Below are positions 51,820 to 63,560 of a stretch of 64,000 nucleotides of DNA, piece by piece (positions within the stretch are counted from its first letter, which is position 1; each line of letters starts with the position of its first letter). A program made the translations under genes and the position numbers. This DNA is from Nectonema munidae. Lineage: Eukaryota; Nematomorpha; Nectonematoida; Nectonematidae. The DNA is taken from positions 186,001-250,000 of the forward strand of contig JAUIRK010000925.1 of NCBI GenBank assembly GCA_030549495.1, written 5' to 3'. Below the pieces are notes generated by a model that saw only the letters and a program-made list of their open reading frames with translations, was not told where the DNA came from and searched no databases.

Positions 51820-52240
51820 ATCAGTTATATACATTAGCTACATGTGTAGCATTTTTAATGGTGCATAATTTATCATATTCATTAATAAATTTTTTCTTTA
51901 TTGACATCTTGAAAACTCTCAATGATTTTTCAATACAAAATTCTACAAGAAAATCATTCCAATGTTTGATTATCCTAATCCTTAAAGATTTTTTGATGGA
52001 GAAAAGTTTTGTTTTTGTTAAAACGAAACTATTCATATTTCTAAGATAGTATTTTTGGACTTCACTATTAAACAGAATCCAAGAGTTGAAAATACGGGGC
52101 AACAAGTTTTTTAAAAAAAGTATATAGTATATGTCATTTATCTTCAGTAAATTGTTAGTATAGAAAAAGTATGATGTATGAGCGAAATAGAGCTGATTAA
52201 AAATTAAACTTATCGATTTCTTTTGAATCTTAACGAGCTT
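51820..52240 (-). mobile_element. LINE fragment, C-terminal region
   Basis: The minus strand reads VQKYYLRNMNSFVLTKTKLF, then RIIKHWNDF and FKMSIKKKFINEY. This resembles the Y.TRN......P..KT......I...WN.....I......FK..LK..L domain at the end of Jockey/CR1-type LINEs. Confidence 0.5.
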
Positions 52241-54622
52241 TGTGATATCACTTTAACCCCAGTTTATGATACTATAATAACAGTGTGAAAGGAAAAGAAC
52301 TGAAAAGGTGGAACTGAATTCATAGGTTTTATGTTTTTTATTTCTACCGCAATCACTCCCATCTTCATCTTCTATATTGGGTTGGCTTTGAGAATTAAAA
52401 AATTTTCGTATATCCATTATGGAATTCTTTGTGGATGAAAGGTGACAAATATTTTATTCTAAAAATTAAGAAAAAGAAGAAAATACCTTAAGCGATTATA
52501 ATGATACAAATATCATTGAGCAAAAATAAGAAGTTGCCATCTTAAAATGATCATATGATATTGAAGTCCAAAAAGAAGTGAGTGAAAAAGAAAAGGAAAA
52601 ACTACGCGTGAAGAACAAAAATGTCAAAAGAATGACACTGAAGCATTTTGGTGTTGTGTTAAAAGAAAAATGGAAGTCATGTAATATAAAGTAATCAAGA
52701 TAATCTCATATCATTAAAAAGCGCTCAATTAATCATTCCTCACATACCCATAAATAGCAACAAAATTCAGAGAATACAATTTCAGTGAAGTATGAAAAAT
52801 AATTTTTAATAAAAGCCATTTTGTATTTACATTTCGGGGGGAGGGGGTGGGCAAGTGCCCCCTCTTGACCAACGTGCCGGCGCCCATGAGTGTTATAAGA
52901 TTAAATATATACTAGTGATTATATATAGTATGTTTTCAGGAAATCAGTATCAGTGTATTAAAAACAATTTGTTTAGTATACGCTCGAATTTAATTATATA
53001 CAATACACATTTCAAAGTTTAAATAACAAAGCTTGATGATTTTTAATAAATGAAACTTAAACTTAAAAAATGTGTATATAAATTGTACCAATATTTTTTA
53101 ATTAATCTTTTTTAACTTTGTCTCATAATTTTTATTCTTTTAACTTCTAATTTGGATATAACGGAATAAACATAAAGATCAGTGAGATTTGTACTAACAG
53201 GATAAATCGGTGAATTTTTGTGAAACCGAATAGATACGAGTAATCAGAAAAGATTAATATCGTTTTACTGTTATTTACCCAAGTTTTTCTTTATTTATGA
53301 CAAGCATATGTTCTTTTTGCAAAATTTTGGACCATGCAGATCTGTGTTTTTTTATTTTGTCTTTCATAAGTGTTATAATTCTAAACATTAAGTCATGTCA
53401 AAGGACTAAAAATTGTCATATACCTGCTTAATTAAAGAAACGCCTTATTTGATTAAAGGAATATAAACGATAATTTTATTCAAAAAAAAAAGAAAAAATA
53501 TTAAACAAATAATGCAGCTTTTAAATGGGTATATTAAGAATTTAAAACAAATTTTCAACACTTCAATCTTGATGCTTTTTACAATTTGGATATGCAAGAT
53601 TTGGAAAAATTGTAAAGCTGCCTGAAATAACTAGTGAAACGACGTGCAAATACAAACAGTCAAAAACTCATGAAGCTCTTACCGTATCCAAAGTTTTTAA
53701 AATTTTTAAATTCTCTTGTCTTCTATCATCGTCAACGGTTTAGCTTTGATGATCTTTATCTAATTATGAATTTAATCTACGATTACAGTCTCGAATTAAT
53801 CTAGTAGTAAGTAGAGCACATGGTATACTTAATTGTGCGTACAAGGTGTTAATTATAACTTTAGATTGTAAAAAACCAAATAAATTGTGTAACAAAGCGG
53901 AACTGACATGGCTTCAATAGCCGAAATTGGTCTTTCACACAGTGTAGGGCTAGTGATGATGATCAAATACAAGAGAACTGACAATTTTTAGTTATTTTAT
54001 TAAGTATATTTTTTTATATATTACTATAAAATTAAATTTTATTATTGCTTTAAAACTGAAATTAATAGACTACTAAATATCTAAATGGTTTAATAATGAA
54101 AATTAAAGTTCACGAAGATATCTTTTCCTCAAAACAATTAGATTTTTTTGTAAGATCAAATTGAAATATTTTTAAAAAAAATTTATACTCTCTTTTTAAT
54201 CATTTAAATTAAATAAGTTGAAAAATTGTCTTCTTGCACTCAAATGAGTTGAAGCTATGTTTCGTTTGAATTGAAAGGATGAAAATATTTCTTAGTGAAA
54301 AGATTTTAGAAATGACTGTACATCGTAAAATCTTTGGGATAACTCAATTGCAAAATTATAAAAGGATCGATGATAGCGCTTTTCGCATTTGGTCCCCAAT
54401 TTGACTTATTTTATTTGTCAATTCTTTTCATCTCTTTTGTGTATATAATGAATATTTCACGGATTCCCAATTCAATTCTCTTAAATGTGTCACTTCTACC
54501 ATTTCATTCTTCTCAACAGATCTAGGGATTTAGTGGAGCAATTGGCATATCATGAATAAAGATTGATCTATATTGGTATGCATGTGAGAAAAGCTCCCGG
54601 AAATAAATGTGTAGATCGGCAC

Positions 54623-55368
54623 TAGTGTGTCCACTTTAAGGTCTTTTTTTCATTCCCCGGGGAACGAGGACCTCGTAATTTTTGAAAATTTCCCCGGGGA
54701 TTTTTTTACAGTAAAAACTGTTCAGAAAAGAAAATTTAAAAGTCTCATATAAGATTTTTATTGAAAAAAATTTAAATGCATAAAAGATTTATGTTTTAAA
54801 AAAATATCTAAGAAAAATTAGAGCGTTCAAATTTTCATCATTCAAAACTGTTTTTTTTTAATTTTAAAAATATTTTTTAATTTATAGTTAAAATTTTAAA
54901 AATTTCTCATTGAAACTTTAAAAAATGTATAGCTTAGCTTCAAAGTAAAAAAAATTGAAATAATCAGATTGAAGACTTAAAAAATTCTTTGTTAAACGAT
55001 GCAAAAAATAATTTCAAAAGTTTTATATCTATACTTCAATCAAAGTAAAACCTTAAGTTTTTTAGTTTTACTAAAATTTTTTTTAAACTAGAGAAATTCA
55101 AAGACTTTCATACCAAAGAAGTAACATTTTTTTATCTGAATGAAAAATAAATTTTGAAAATTATGATATAAACAAAAAAAATTAAGTTTTTATGTTTGTG
55201 CGAATAATTATTTTTATCAAGAAAACTAGTCAAAAGTTTTAACAAATTAACAAAATTCAAACAAAAATTCCCCGAGGAAATTAAAAAATTTTTTTCGAGG
55301 ACGAGGATTTTGAAATTTTACGATTCCCCGGGGACTCGAGGACGAGGAATCCCGGGGTGGATACCCTA
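54623..55368. mobile_element. Non-autonomous hAT element with CCCCGGGG-rich ends
   Basis: 746 bases flanked by exact 8-base duplications ATCGGCAC (54615-54622 and 55369-55376). Ends: TAGTGTGTCCAC and, reverse-complemented, TAGGGTATCCAC. Subterminal ATTCCCCGGGGAACGAGGAC and its inverse mirror each other. The interior is AT-rich and non-coding. Confidence 0.9.
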
Positions 55369-55559
55369 ATCGGCACGTTGTGCTCGAACTCTGGCAAGAT
55401 GGCGGTAGAAAACGCAGTAAATGTTCAAAGCAATTCTATCAGATTGAGTAAGCTCTTTCAGAAAGGAGTTGAGGACAGCAGTAGAAAGCTGAGCTAATGA
55501 ATGTTGTGTCTACATTCTACCAGGGTAGCTGGCAAATACTCCCTTGCATTAAATAATAA

Positions 55560-55575
55560 TAATAATAATATATAA
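55560..55575 (+). repeat. ATA/AAT microsatellite
   Basis: Five or more AAT units within AT-rich intron sequence. Confidence 0.6.
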
Positions 55576-56435
55576 TGTTTCTTAAAGCACTTTACATTAA
55601 AAAATAATGCTGATTCATAATTTGTCATGGTGATGTCTTAATCAAAATTGATTAAAGCATAAAAACGTTTCTCTCCCACCACAAATACAAGTATAGAAGC
55701 CTTTAAGAGACATGCACTGCACCGTGTTTATAAAATACAGATCTGTCTTCCAACAATCACGTTTTTTAAAGTGCAAACTGCTCCGCGCACTTCAATTGTC
55801 CAACGAAGTGTCAACGACTGATGAATTTTTAAAAAAATTTCCAATAACTTTTACTCCGCTTCAGTTCAATTATCACTTTATTACTGCTCCTTCATTTAAA
55901 ATCGGAATTTATTTTTGTTATAACAAAAATTGATTTTCTTATTCTTTTGCTCTTTTCTATAATTTAACATTGAATATTATTTAAAATATATTACTGCTAA
56001 AAGCCAATAATTCACAACATATTAATTCTACATGCCCCTAACTAAAGAAAAGTGTATTTCTTGACATGAATAGTACATAATTCTCTTTGAATAAATGAAA
56101 AATTTGGAAAACTTCTCTACTTTGAGTGTGATACGATTAATTTGAAAGTTGGCGTCAATTATTGAGCAATGGGGACTTGTAAAGTGCATAAATTTACTGT
56201 TTTTCGTTCATGCCAGAAAAAAATATTGACCAATTACATCACTACTTCACTATTGACACATATTTCTAATGGTTCTAGGGATTCGGATAAAAAAATATTT
56301 TTTAGTCCAAAAGTGTCTTCTTTTCCAACATTTTGAATGATCTTTCCAAAAAAAACTACATTTCGGTTATACGAAATTTTAGTAGTAAATTTATACGATA
56401 CCCTTTTCCAAAGTGAATGTTATTGACCTCTAGAT

Positions 56436-57125
56436 CATTGGTTCCCAAACTTTGGGCCATAGCCCTCTGGGAGGCTATAAAGCAAAATTTAAGGTGTCAT
56501 AATCTGAGGCTATGCATAAATAAAACCAGAGGGGTTTAGCGGGTAAATGAAGTTTGAAACTGAATCTCTCCCAGCTTTTTGGTCATCATTGGCAGCTTCA
56601 TATCCAAATTTATGTGACTTAGCTTTTCGCCAACTTCTACCTTTTTCATCAACTTATTCCTGTGAGGCTGGCTGCCTTCTCTCAACTACTCTACATTAAA
56701 ACGAAATATCGCAACAGACTTGAAGTGAAGCATGACCTACGTTGTGCTTTAAGTGAAACAAAACCAAGAATCAAGAAACTTGTCGATAATCTCCAACATA
56801 ACCCTTCACACTGAGTAGAATTGTTTGCTAACTAGAGCACTTAATTGTTACAATGTTATCAAATTTGTAAGATTCAAAGATAAATCATAGAGCGTAGGAT
56901 TAATAAACTTTTTCCATCCAGTGGATTTTCTATATTTCCTTCTTTTTTTTGCTTATTCTTGAAACACCTTTTAGCACAATGCCCTTTATATTTAATCTTA
57001 TGATTATAATTGTTAGATACTAGTAGACAGTCACGGTATTCACCGGCTATGATTGTTGTGGGGGCCAAAAACAAGGATCATGTATGAAAAGTGGGTAACG
57101 ATCAGAAAAAGTTTGGGAATCACAG
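56436..57125 (+). mobile_element. hAT element with transposase 3' remnant
   Basis: Starts CATTGGTTCCCAAACTTTGG and ends AAGTTTGGGAATCACAG. Flanks CTCTAGAT and CTCTATAG are imperfect 8-base duplications. The plus strand reads FWSSLAASYPNLCDLAFRQL then LPFSSTYSCEAG, and in a second frame [20 protein letters not shown], matching the C-terminus of ZBED5-type hAT proteins. Same family as 12005-12491 but less deleted. Confidence 0.85.
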
Positions 57126-59399
57126 CTCTATAGATGAACTAAAAAATTCTTTATTTAGTATACAATAAAACTTTTTCCATTTTTAAAATTAATTTAATTA
57201 TCAAAAGTGAAACGGAATATTTGTTGCATATGTTTAAGCTAAAGTTTAAGCTAATTAAGATAAAAAAAAATAAAAGTGATTAAGAAAAGCATGTTCCGGA
57301 AAATTGCACATATATGGAATAAATATGCCGTGTTACTTTTAATAATTCAAATAATTATGAGACCGGAATCTCCTAAAAGAATCTCATTTTAAAATGTTAT
57401 TAAATTCTTTCAAAATATATATGCATAGATCACGCAGAGTGAGAGTTGAAAAACAATTAAAAAAAGTGAGGAGTAAGCAGTGCATCTGATCATAACTATA
57501 AATCAAGGATGTATATTTAAGTAATTCATTACAATTAAATTCATGTTACAAAATATTTATCTATAATTTCGAAAAAATAAATATCATTTGAATATCCAAG
57601 GTGGACTAAAAGATTTTTTGCTCCCATCCTAGCTCACACACGTTTGTAAGCGAAAAGTTTTGGTATTCATGTATTTTGCTTTATTAGCCAGTTATAATAT
57701 ATTTTACTTCAAATAAACTTTTTAAGTATAAAGTTAATTGGTAAAAAAATAAAATCTAACTTTCAAATTACCCAAATTTTCAAAATGTGTACTAGTTTTA
57801 AAAATCTGGTTTATGAAAGTTTAAAATGTGTAAGAGAATTGAAAAAGTGCCAATTAACTGAATAATAATTAAACTTGAAAAATAATTGACAATAATTTAA
57901 ATTAAAGTATTTGTTTGAAGTTAAAAATCTTTGGACATGAAATATCTGTATTAGTGTGAACACGCTTAGCATTGCTTGCGCCTTTATCAGTAAGTATAGC
58001 AATTATCATCGGTATATCCTATCAATGCGTGGAAATGATTGGTGGAAGATTGTGAGCTCCATAATTTATCCAATGCCAAAATATCAGAAAGGAAAATGAG
58101 AGAAGAAACTTTACGTAAACCCAATTAATTATGTATGATTTGGAAAAAATTATCACAGATCCTCTAAGATTATTCATGGGATCCTTGATCCATAGAAACA
58201 GGGGAGGGGGATACAGAGAAAGGCTAAGTCGGCTCTAGTCCTCCCCCTCCCCCCTTCTCCATAACCCCGACTTCTTTTGAAAGTTTAGCTAAATAATTTT
58301 GATAAATTATTATTGGCAGTATAGAAAATATTTGATTTCCATATTAAATAAATTTTTAATATACAATAATTATGCAAAATTTAACTCCTAAGAAAAGATA
58401 ATTAACACTTTATATACTATAATATATCTTTAAAAGTAACCCTAACCCTAACTACCAGGGTAGCCCCCTCCCCTCCATCCTGGCTAAAAATCCTTCGAAG
58501 ACCCCAAATTATAAAAAAAATCTGATATAAGTCAAAACATTGAATGCACATTATATTTTATTATTCATTAAAAAAAGTGTAAATATTCATTCTCACATGA
58601 GTATTCACGATAAAGCTGAATAATTTAATTAAATCTAAAATTTTTGCAGCTGTGATATCATAACTTTTGAATTTTCATGTTAATGATTTCAGATTTTTTA
58701 ATAAAATAGGAATAATTAGAAGACGCTGATAAATGTTTCTATACAGAGGTTTTTCAAATATATCTTATTATATTTTTGAATTTTTAAAAAAGAAAAAAGA
58801 TGCAGGATTTAAGAACCTATAAAGTATAAAGTATTATATGCTATATCTTTGCTGTCATATATCTTCATAGCCTCCTTTAAGAAAAATCAATAAATTAACC
58901 AAATGCACTAAAAATTGCTGTGAATAAACGAAAAACATGTGGTCTTCTTTTCTTTTTAAAGACCAAATTGTCTCCACTTGAAGAAAGAAATTTAAAAAGT
59001 TTGCCTGTTATAACTGGTCGAAGAAAGTAATTTTTATGAGAAGCTTATTAGAAATTCACTCTCATTTTTTTTCTTCATTTTTTCTAATCTTTCAGTGCCA
59101 ATTTTTCAATATTAATGGCAAAAGTACCAAGCACTGTCACAATATTACTAGAACGAGTTTCCAATCTTTTTGTCCAAAAATTTAGTGTTTCCAAGTTTAC
59201 GTTTGAGATGTGATGAAGATAGATCGTTGCTACCATATAATACTGCAAGGTAAAAATTTTTCGAAAGAATTCAGCTTTGCGAAATTCGCGAACACCAAAA
59301 TTTTCCGAAATGAAATATCTCCAACTTAAATTGCAGAGTTTTATGTTTTTTTTCTCTACCGATAATTTCGACTATACAAATTTGTTCCTCACTTTGCTT

Positions 59400-59692
59400 C
59401 ATAGTTGAAAAGGATTCAATTAATTTCCAAATGCGCTTTAATGATTAAAATGTTCCAAAGCTATTCTCGGGGATTAGGATTGGCCTAGAATTAGTGTTAC
59501 TTACATTAGTGTTACTGTTAGTATTAGAGTTAGTGTTAAGGAGGAGGTTGGGTTTAGTGTTAGCGCAATCGTATACATACATACATTTACATATATACAT
59601 TTTTTGACATTTTTGACACAAACTTTTCTATTTATTTGTATTAATACACCTCTGACACCAAAAATATCTAGACATACACACATCACACATAC
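59400..59692 (+). repeat. GTTAGG-rich dispersed repeat
   Basis: TTTCCAAATGCGCTTTAATG, AATGTTCCAAAGCTATT, a degenerate GTTAGT/GTTACT run, TACATACATAC, TTTTTTGACATTTTTGACAC and TTATTTGTATTAATACACC, in the order of the other copies. Its tail is interrupted by the hAT element at 59693. Confidence 0.8.
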
Positions 59693-60154
59693 TAGGGTTC
59701 GCATAAGTATCGAAAATTAGGAGCCCGTACCGATACCGAAAAAAACTTACAAAACCGAGAAATCCCGGTTCCAAACGGTTCCTTAAGGAGATATATAGAT
59801 AGCAAAAAGATGCGATAAAATTGAAGTTTTCGATTTATTATAAACAGATGTACACTTTTTCTTTCTATGTCATTATCATCAAAATGGTTCTAGGAGAAAA
59901 GTGTGCAGAAGAAAAATAAACTCTTTTGTCGTTTGCACCCTTTTCTCCGTTTACCATTAAAATGAGATGACAATGAAAAAAAGATTTTATATGAATGAAG
60001 TGCAGTAAAGTTTTATGCAAAGAATTGCATAGTCAAATAAATCAATTACAACTAAGTTATTCTCGGAACCAGGAATACTTTTCGGTTACGAGACGGTTCC
60101 CAAATTTTTAGAACCGGGAACGTCCCGGTATTTCAGAACCGGGAGCAAACTCTA
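59693..60154. mobile_element. Non-autonomous hAT element
   Basis: 462 bases flanked by ACACATAC (59685-59692) and ATACATAC (60155-60162). It starts TAGGGTTCGCATAAGTATCG and ends CGGGAGCAAACTCTA. CCGGTTC/GAACCGGG words are present at both ends. Non-coding. It sits in the TACA repeat tail of the dispersed repeat. Confidence 0.85.
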
Positions 60155-60473
60155 ATACATACATACGAATACATATAGATGCAGGTAGAAAAGATGATAT
60201 TTCTGATATCAATTCACGATACTCGTGTATATATATACCCGAAACGCCTGCAGAGAAAAATAAGTATGACATATGAAGATAATTTTGAAAATAGATGATT
60301 GCTGGCGAGAATAATACAACGCGAACTTTTTTTTACTCTCAAATCCCAAAAATTTAACTTCCACTTAGCAATGAAACTTTTCTTCACATTAAATGATTAA
60401 CATTTCCCTTATATAAAGAGAGATGCTCTAAATGAAACGTAAATAGGAGCGAGTGGATATTGAGGGGCTAATG

Positions 60474-60848
60474 GATAGCTTTTATTTCATCTTGTTTTTA
60501 CAGCAATTTTTAATTCTCAATATTTTTGACAATGTTTTCCTTTATGAGAAGAACTTTGAAGTTAAATTGTTTATATCGTTTACTTTATATTCAAGCCCAT
60601 ATAAAATAATGCTCATATCCTGGATTAGCTTATTAATTTTAGTGAAAGTATCTTCTTCAAAAATGGATTTTGAAAAAATTACCATCCAAGCTATAATTTT
60701 TTTGTTTCAGTCGTATTTTTTATATAATTTCAAAGAAATAGAAATTCACAGATGCTTAGTAGCGTTAATTGCTATTTTAATTAGTATTTTAATTGCTCAG
60801 CTCTTAATAAAATGTAAAAACTGTTATGATTCTGTGATTGACATCTAG
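60474..60848 (+). CDS. Orphan membrane-protein-like frame, doubtful
   Basis: An uninterrupted ATG-started frame of about 124 codons, with three hydrophobic stretches (near residues 5-20, 45-60 and 95-112) and CKNC near the end. No family recognised. In DNA this AT-rich, Phe/Ile/Leu-rich frames of this length can occur by chance, and it lies antisense inside the TLX intron. Confidence 0.2.
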   Translation, partial: DSFYFILFLQQFLILNIFDNVFLYEKNFEVKLFISFTLYSSPYKIMLISWISLLILVKVSSSKMDFEKITIQAIIFLFQSYFLYNFKEIEIHRCLVALIAILISILIAQLLIKCKNCYDSVIDI

Positions 60849-61399
60849 TGAGCCGGGCTCTCCCTGGTATGCAAAATAAGTTCGTTTGTTTTTGAAAGAT
60901 GCATAGTGTGCGCCTATACTAAAAGATGAAGTCCACGAATGCTAATTATACACTCACCAAATTTTAACGCAAAGCTAATCTCTCAAATCTCATTCATTTC
61001 CATGCAAAAGTCTTATCGTGTGTGTGTGTGTGTTATGTGTGAATCTCGCTACTCTGCCATCTATTTGTTTAACGAATTCCTTTCTAGCTTGTTCAAGGTA
61101 AAACTTCTTTGTAGTTTTCATCGTCGTTCTGCCTCATTTAAATTCATTTAATACACTTTTATGTTTGTATAATTTATTGTTAAAAGAATTTAAATTTATT
61201 TTCGTACATATTTTGAATTGGAACATATTTTAAAAATCCTTTTTTATGCTAAAATTAGATTCGAATTTGTAAGATTCTTTGATTCCTCTTCACAGATCAT
61301 TTGAAGATTAATTTCGTAATCAAAGTTTCAACTTTTTAACTAAACGTACTATCTAGCTCATTGAACAGCAACCATTATAGCTATGCTTTTTCCAATAAT

Positions 61400-61740
61400 A
61401 TTGGTCTTAAAAAATTCTCAATACAAGCTATATATATATGCCACTCCTTCTTCTTTAAAAATCTCTCTTTCTTCCTCATCCCACATTCAGTATCTTCAAC
61501 GGGGGGTCACTATTCTTGTTTACCTCTGCAACGTTTACAAAGAAAAGCATTGCAAATTGTTTTCAACATGGAATTTTTTTTCACACATCTCGGCTTTTTT
61601 CCAGCATAAACTTTTGAAGGTGTATATATAACTTGAGGGTAGTTATTATCAAACTGTCTTATGCCTCCTTCTGTCTTCAATTCGTTCCTAACCCAAAATT
61701 CATTGCAAACCAGAATCTCTACTAGAAACATGTACATTTT
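61400..61740 (+). mobile_element. LINE fragment, doubtful
   Basis: The plus strand reads CLPLQRLQRKALQIVF then FFTHLGFFPA, similar to the LQ.LQ.KA.RIIT......TPLF element between the reverse transcriptase and tail of Jockey/CR1-type LINEs. It is frame-broken downstream. Confidence 0.4.
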
Positions 61741-62556
61741 AAGACATTCTTCTTACAAATTTGAAAAATCTAAGCAATCTTTTGCAAAAATACTAGTCTT
61801 TTTTAAAAAAGCCATTCAACTAGAATGTAATTGAATAATTTGGTTTGTTTGTAATCATAATAATCAATATTTTTATCCTATATACAGATTTATTCACGCA
61901 TGCTTCATATTTTATTTACTTTTATCTTTTGCCTTGATGAACATATCTTATAAACTGTTATAAAGCATCCACAGGTTGTTTTAGTGGGAATATCCAAAAC
62001 ACTCGTGTATCGTTGAGTGGCCTTTCAGGCTTTGATACGCACCTTCAAACCCACCTTCACCTTACTTTTCTTGTCAACACTGTTTTTTATTGCTATATTT
62101 GTTCATCCTTTATGTTCCCTTGTTCAAAAAATTTACTTTGTAATATTGATTTTGTTGATCGTTTCCAAATAAAACTTCCGAAAAATTCTATCTCTCTTCG
62201 AGAAAGAAATGAAGAAAATGAAAACAAACTCTACTAAATATATTCACTAAATTTGCATTCTTTATAATCAAGGATAGAAAAATAAGAAAATGAATTGCAT
62301 TGTAGGTTAGAGATAAATACACCATTTTTAGTTTTATTTTGCATTTTGTTTTTTCCGATTCTATTTTGTATATTTGGAAAGATGAAAAAAAGAATTGCAA
62401 AAAGAGGAAATAGAACTAAAAAAAATGGGATGAATGAAACAAAACATTTGTAATGCCAAATATGCAAACTGCACAACGTGACCAAATTGTGTGTGAGCAA
62501 GCTGTCAAGCCACTCACTATAAGTCAGAGAGAGAGAGAAAAGAGAAAAAGGAATAC

Positions 62557-62773
62557 CTCCATTTGGTGCGTCTGTTCTGGAACCATGTTTTGACTTGGGA
62601 ATCCGACATGTTCAGATTCGTTGCTAGAGTCGCCCTCTCCGAAGAAGCGAGGTACTTTTGGTGCTGAAACTTCTTTTCCAACTCGCAAACCTGCAGCCTT
62701 GTGAAGGAGGTGCGCGGCTTTTTTCGCTTAGGAGGCGTTCTGTTTTGATAGGGATGCCCTATGCGCCGAGAAG
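62557..62773 (-). CDS. TLX: TLX/C15-family homeobox exon
   Basis: Encodes the homeodomain of a TLX-class transcription factor (vertebrate TLX1-3; Drosophila C15/clawless). The exon reads [20 protein letters not shown] and continues through [14 protein letters not shown] to [14 protein letters not shown]. Threonine at homeodomain position 47 (VKTWFQN) is the hallmark of the TLX class, and [14 protein letters not shown] just before the homeodomain is almost identical to vertebrate TLX. The acceptor GATGTTTTAG and the donor GGAG|GTATTC split the arginine codon at homeodomain residue 57. The downstream exon is at 50779-51067. Upstream exons, including any EH1-type motif, were not found and should lie past the right edge. 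Confidence 0.96.
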
Positions 62774-62934
62774 CTAAAACATCAATCAAAAGCTACATCT
62801 CAATCTCCCTTCACATCGTACAAATTTGTCAAATATGATTTCTCATCTTTGTTTTAATAATAATAATAATGTACACGTATACAACTTTCCACATATTATC
62901 AATTAAACAAAATCCTATTAGACAGAAAAAGCCA

Positions 62935-63560
62935 CGATTCTAGCTCTGATTTTGACATTTCTAATATATTCCTCAATTTGCATAGTAGTTAACAAGTGTT
63001 CAACCAATTTCTAAATGAGCCTTCATGTGTAAATTTTGGAATCCTATTGTTACAGGCCCGTAGCTAGGACTTTTCAATTGGGAGGGCTGGAAAAAATTTT
63101 GGGGGAGCTAAATATTTTCACAAAAATTTTCTATGTACTTATGGGTTATCTCTCCACCATTCAAAAAAAATTTTTTAGTAAATTATTGAAAAAAATTTTA
63201 AAGTGGGAGAGAGATAACTAATAAGTACCAAATTTTTATATATAGTCTAAAAATAAACCATTTTTTCAACCCTTTATTGATATCGAAATATTTTAGGTTG
63301 GGGGGGGGGCTCTGAATCTGAGTTTAAGGGGGGGGGGGCTTAGCCCCCTCCTGCCCTCGCTGGCTACGGACCTGTATTGTTAGGGTTATGATTAGTGTAG
63401 AATTAGGAATAGTGTTGGGGTTAGGTTTGGTGTTATTGCATATACATTTTTTTGACATTCTTGTCACAAACTTCCCTATTTATTTGTATTAATACACGCC
63501 TGACACAAAAAAACTTCTAGACATACATAAACACGTCCATACATAAATACAATACATATA
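62935..63560 (+). repeat. GTTAGG-rich dispersed repeat, split by a hAT element
   Basis: The left part 62935-63052 (CCTCAATTTGCATAG, TTTCTAAATGAGCCTTCATG) and right part 63375-63560 (GTTAGGGTTATGATTAG, TTTTTTGACATTCTTGTCAC, TATTTGTATTAATACACGCC) form one copy. Confidence 0.85.
63053..63374. mobile_element. Non-autonomous hAT element
   Basis: 322 bases flanked by exact 8-base duplications TATTGTTA (63045-63052 and 63375-63382). The ends CAGGCCCGTAGCTAG and, reverse-complemented, CAGGTCCGTAGCCAG match at 13 of 15 positions. G runs near the right end. Confidence 0.92.

Larger units (their letters stand above)
51068..62556 (-). other. TLX: TLX intron, 11.5 kb
   Basis: The interval between the two TLX exons. 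It contains a LINE fragment near 51.8 kb, hAT elements at 54623-55368, 56436-57125 and 59693-60154, a GTTAGG-rich repeat at about 59.46 kb, an orphan frame near 60.5 kb and a LINE fragment near 61.5 kb. The stretches 51068-51800, 52250-54610, 55380-56430, 57140-59450, 60850-61350 and 61800-62550 are AT-rich, and I recognise no gene in them. Confidence 0.85.

Noticed and set aside
59501-59704. Minus-strand frame ending in LTLNPTSSLTLTLILT
   Set aside because: A translation of the degenerate GTTAGG-type repeat.
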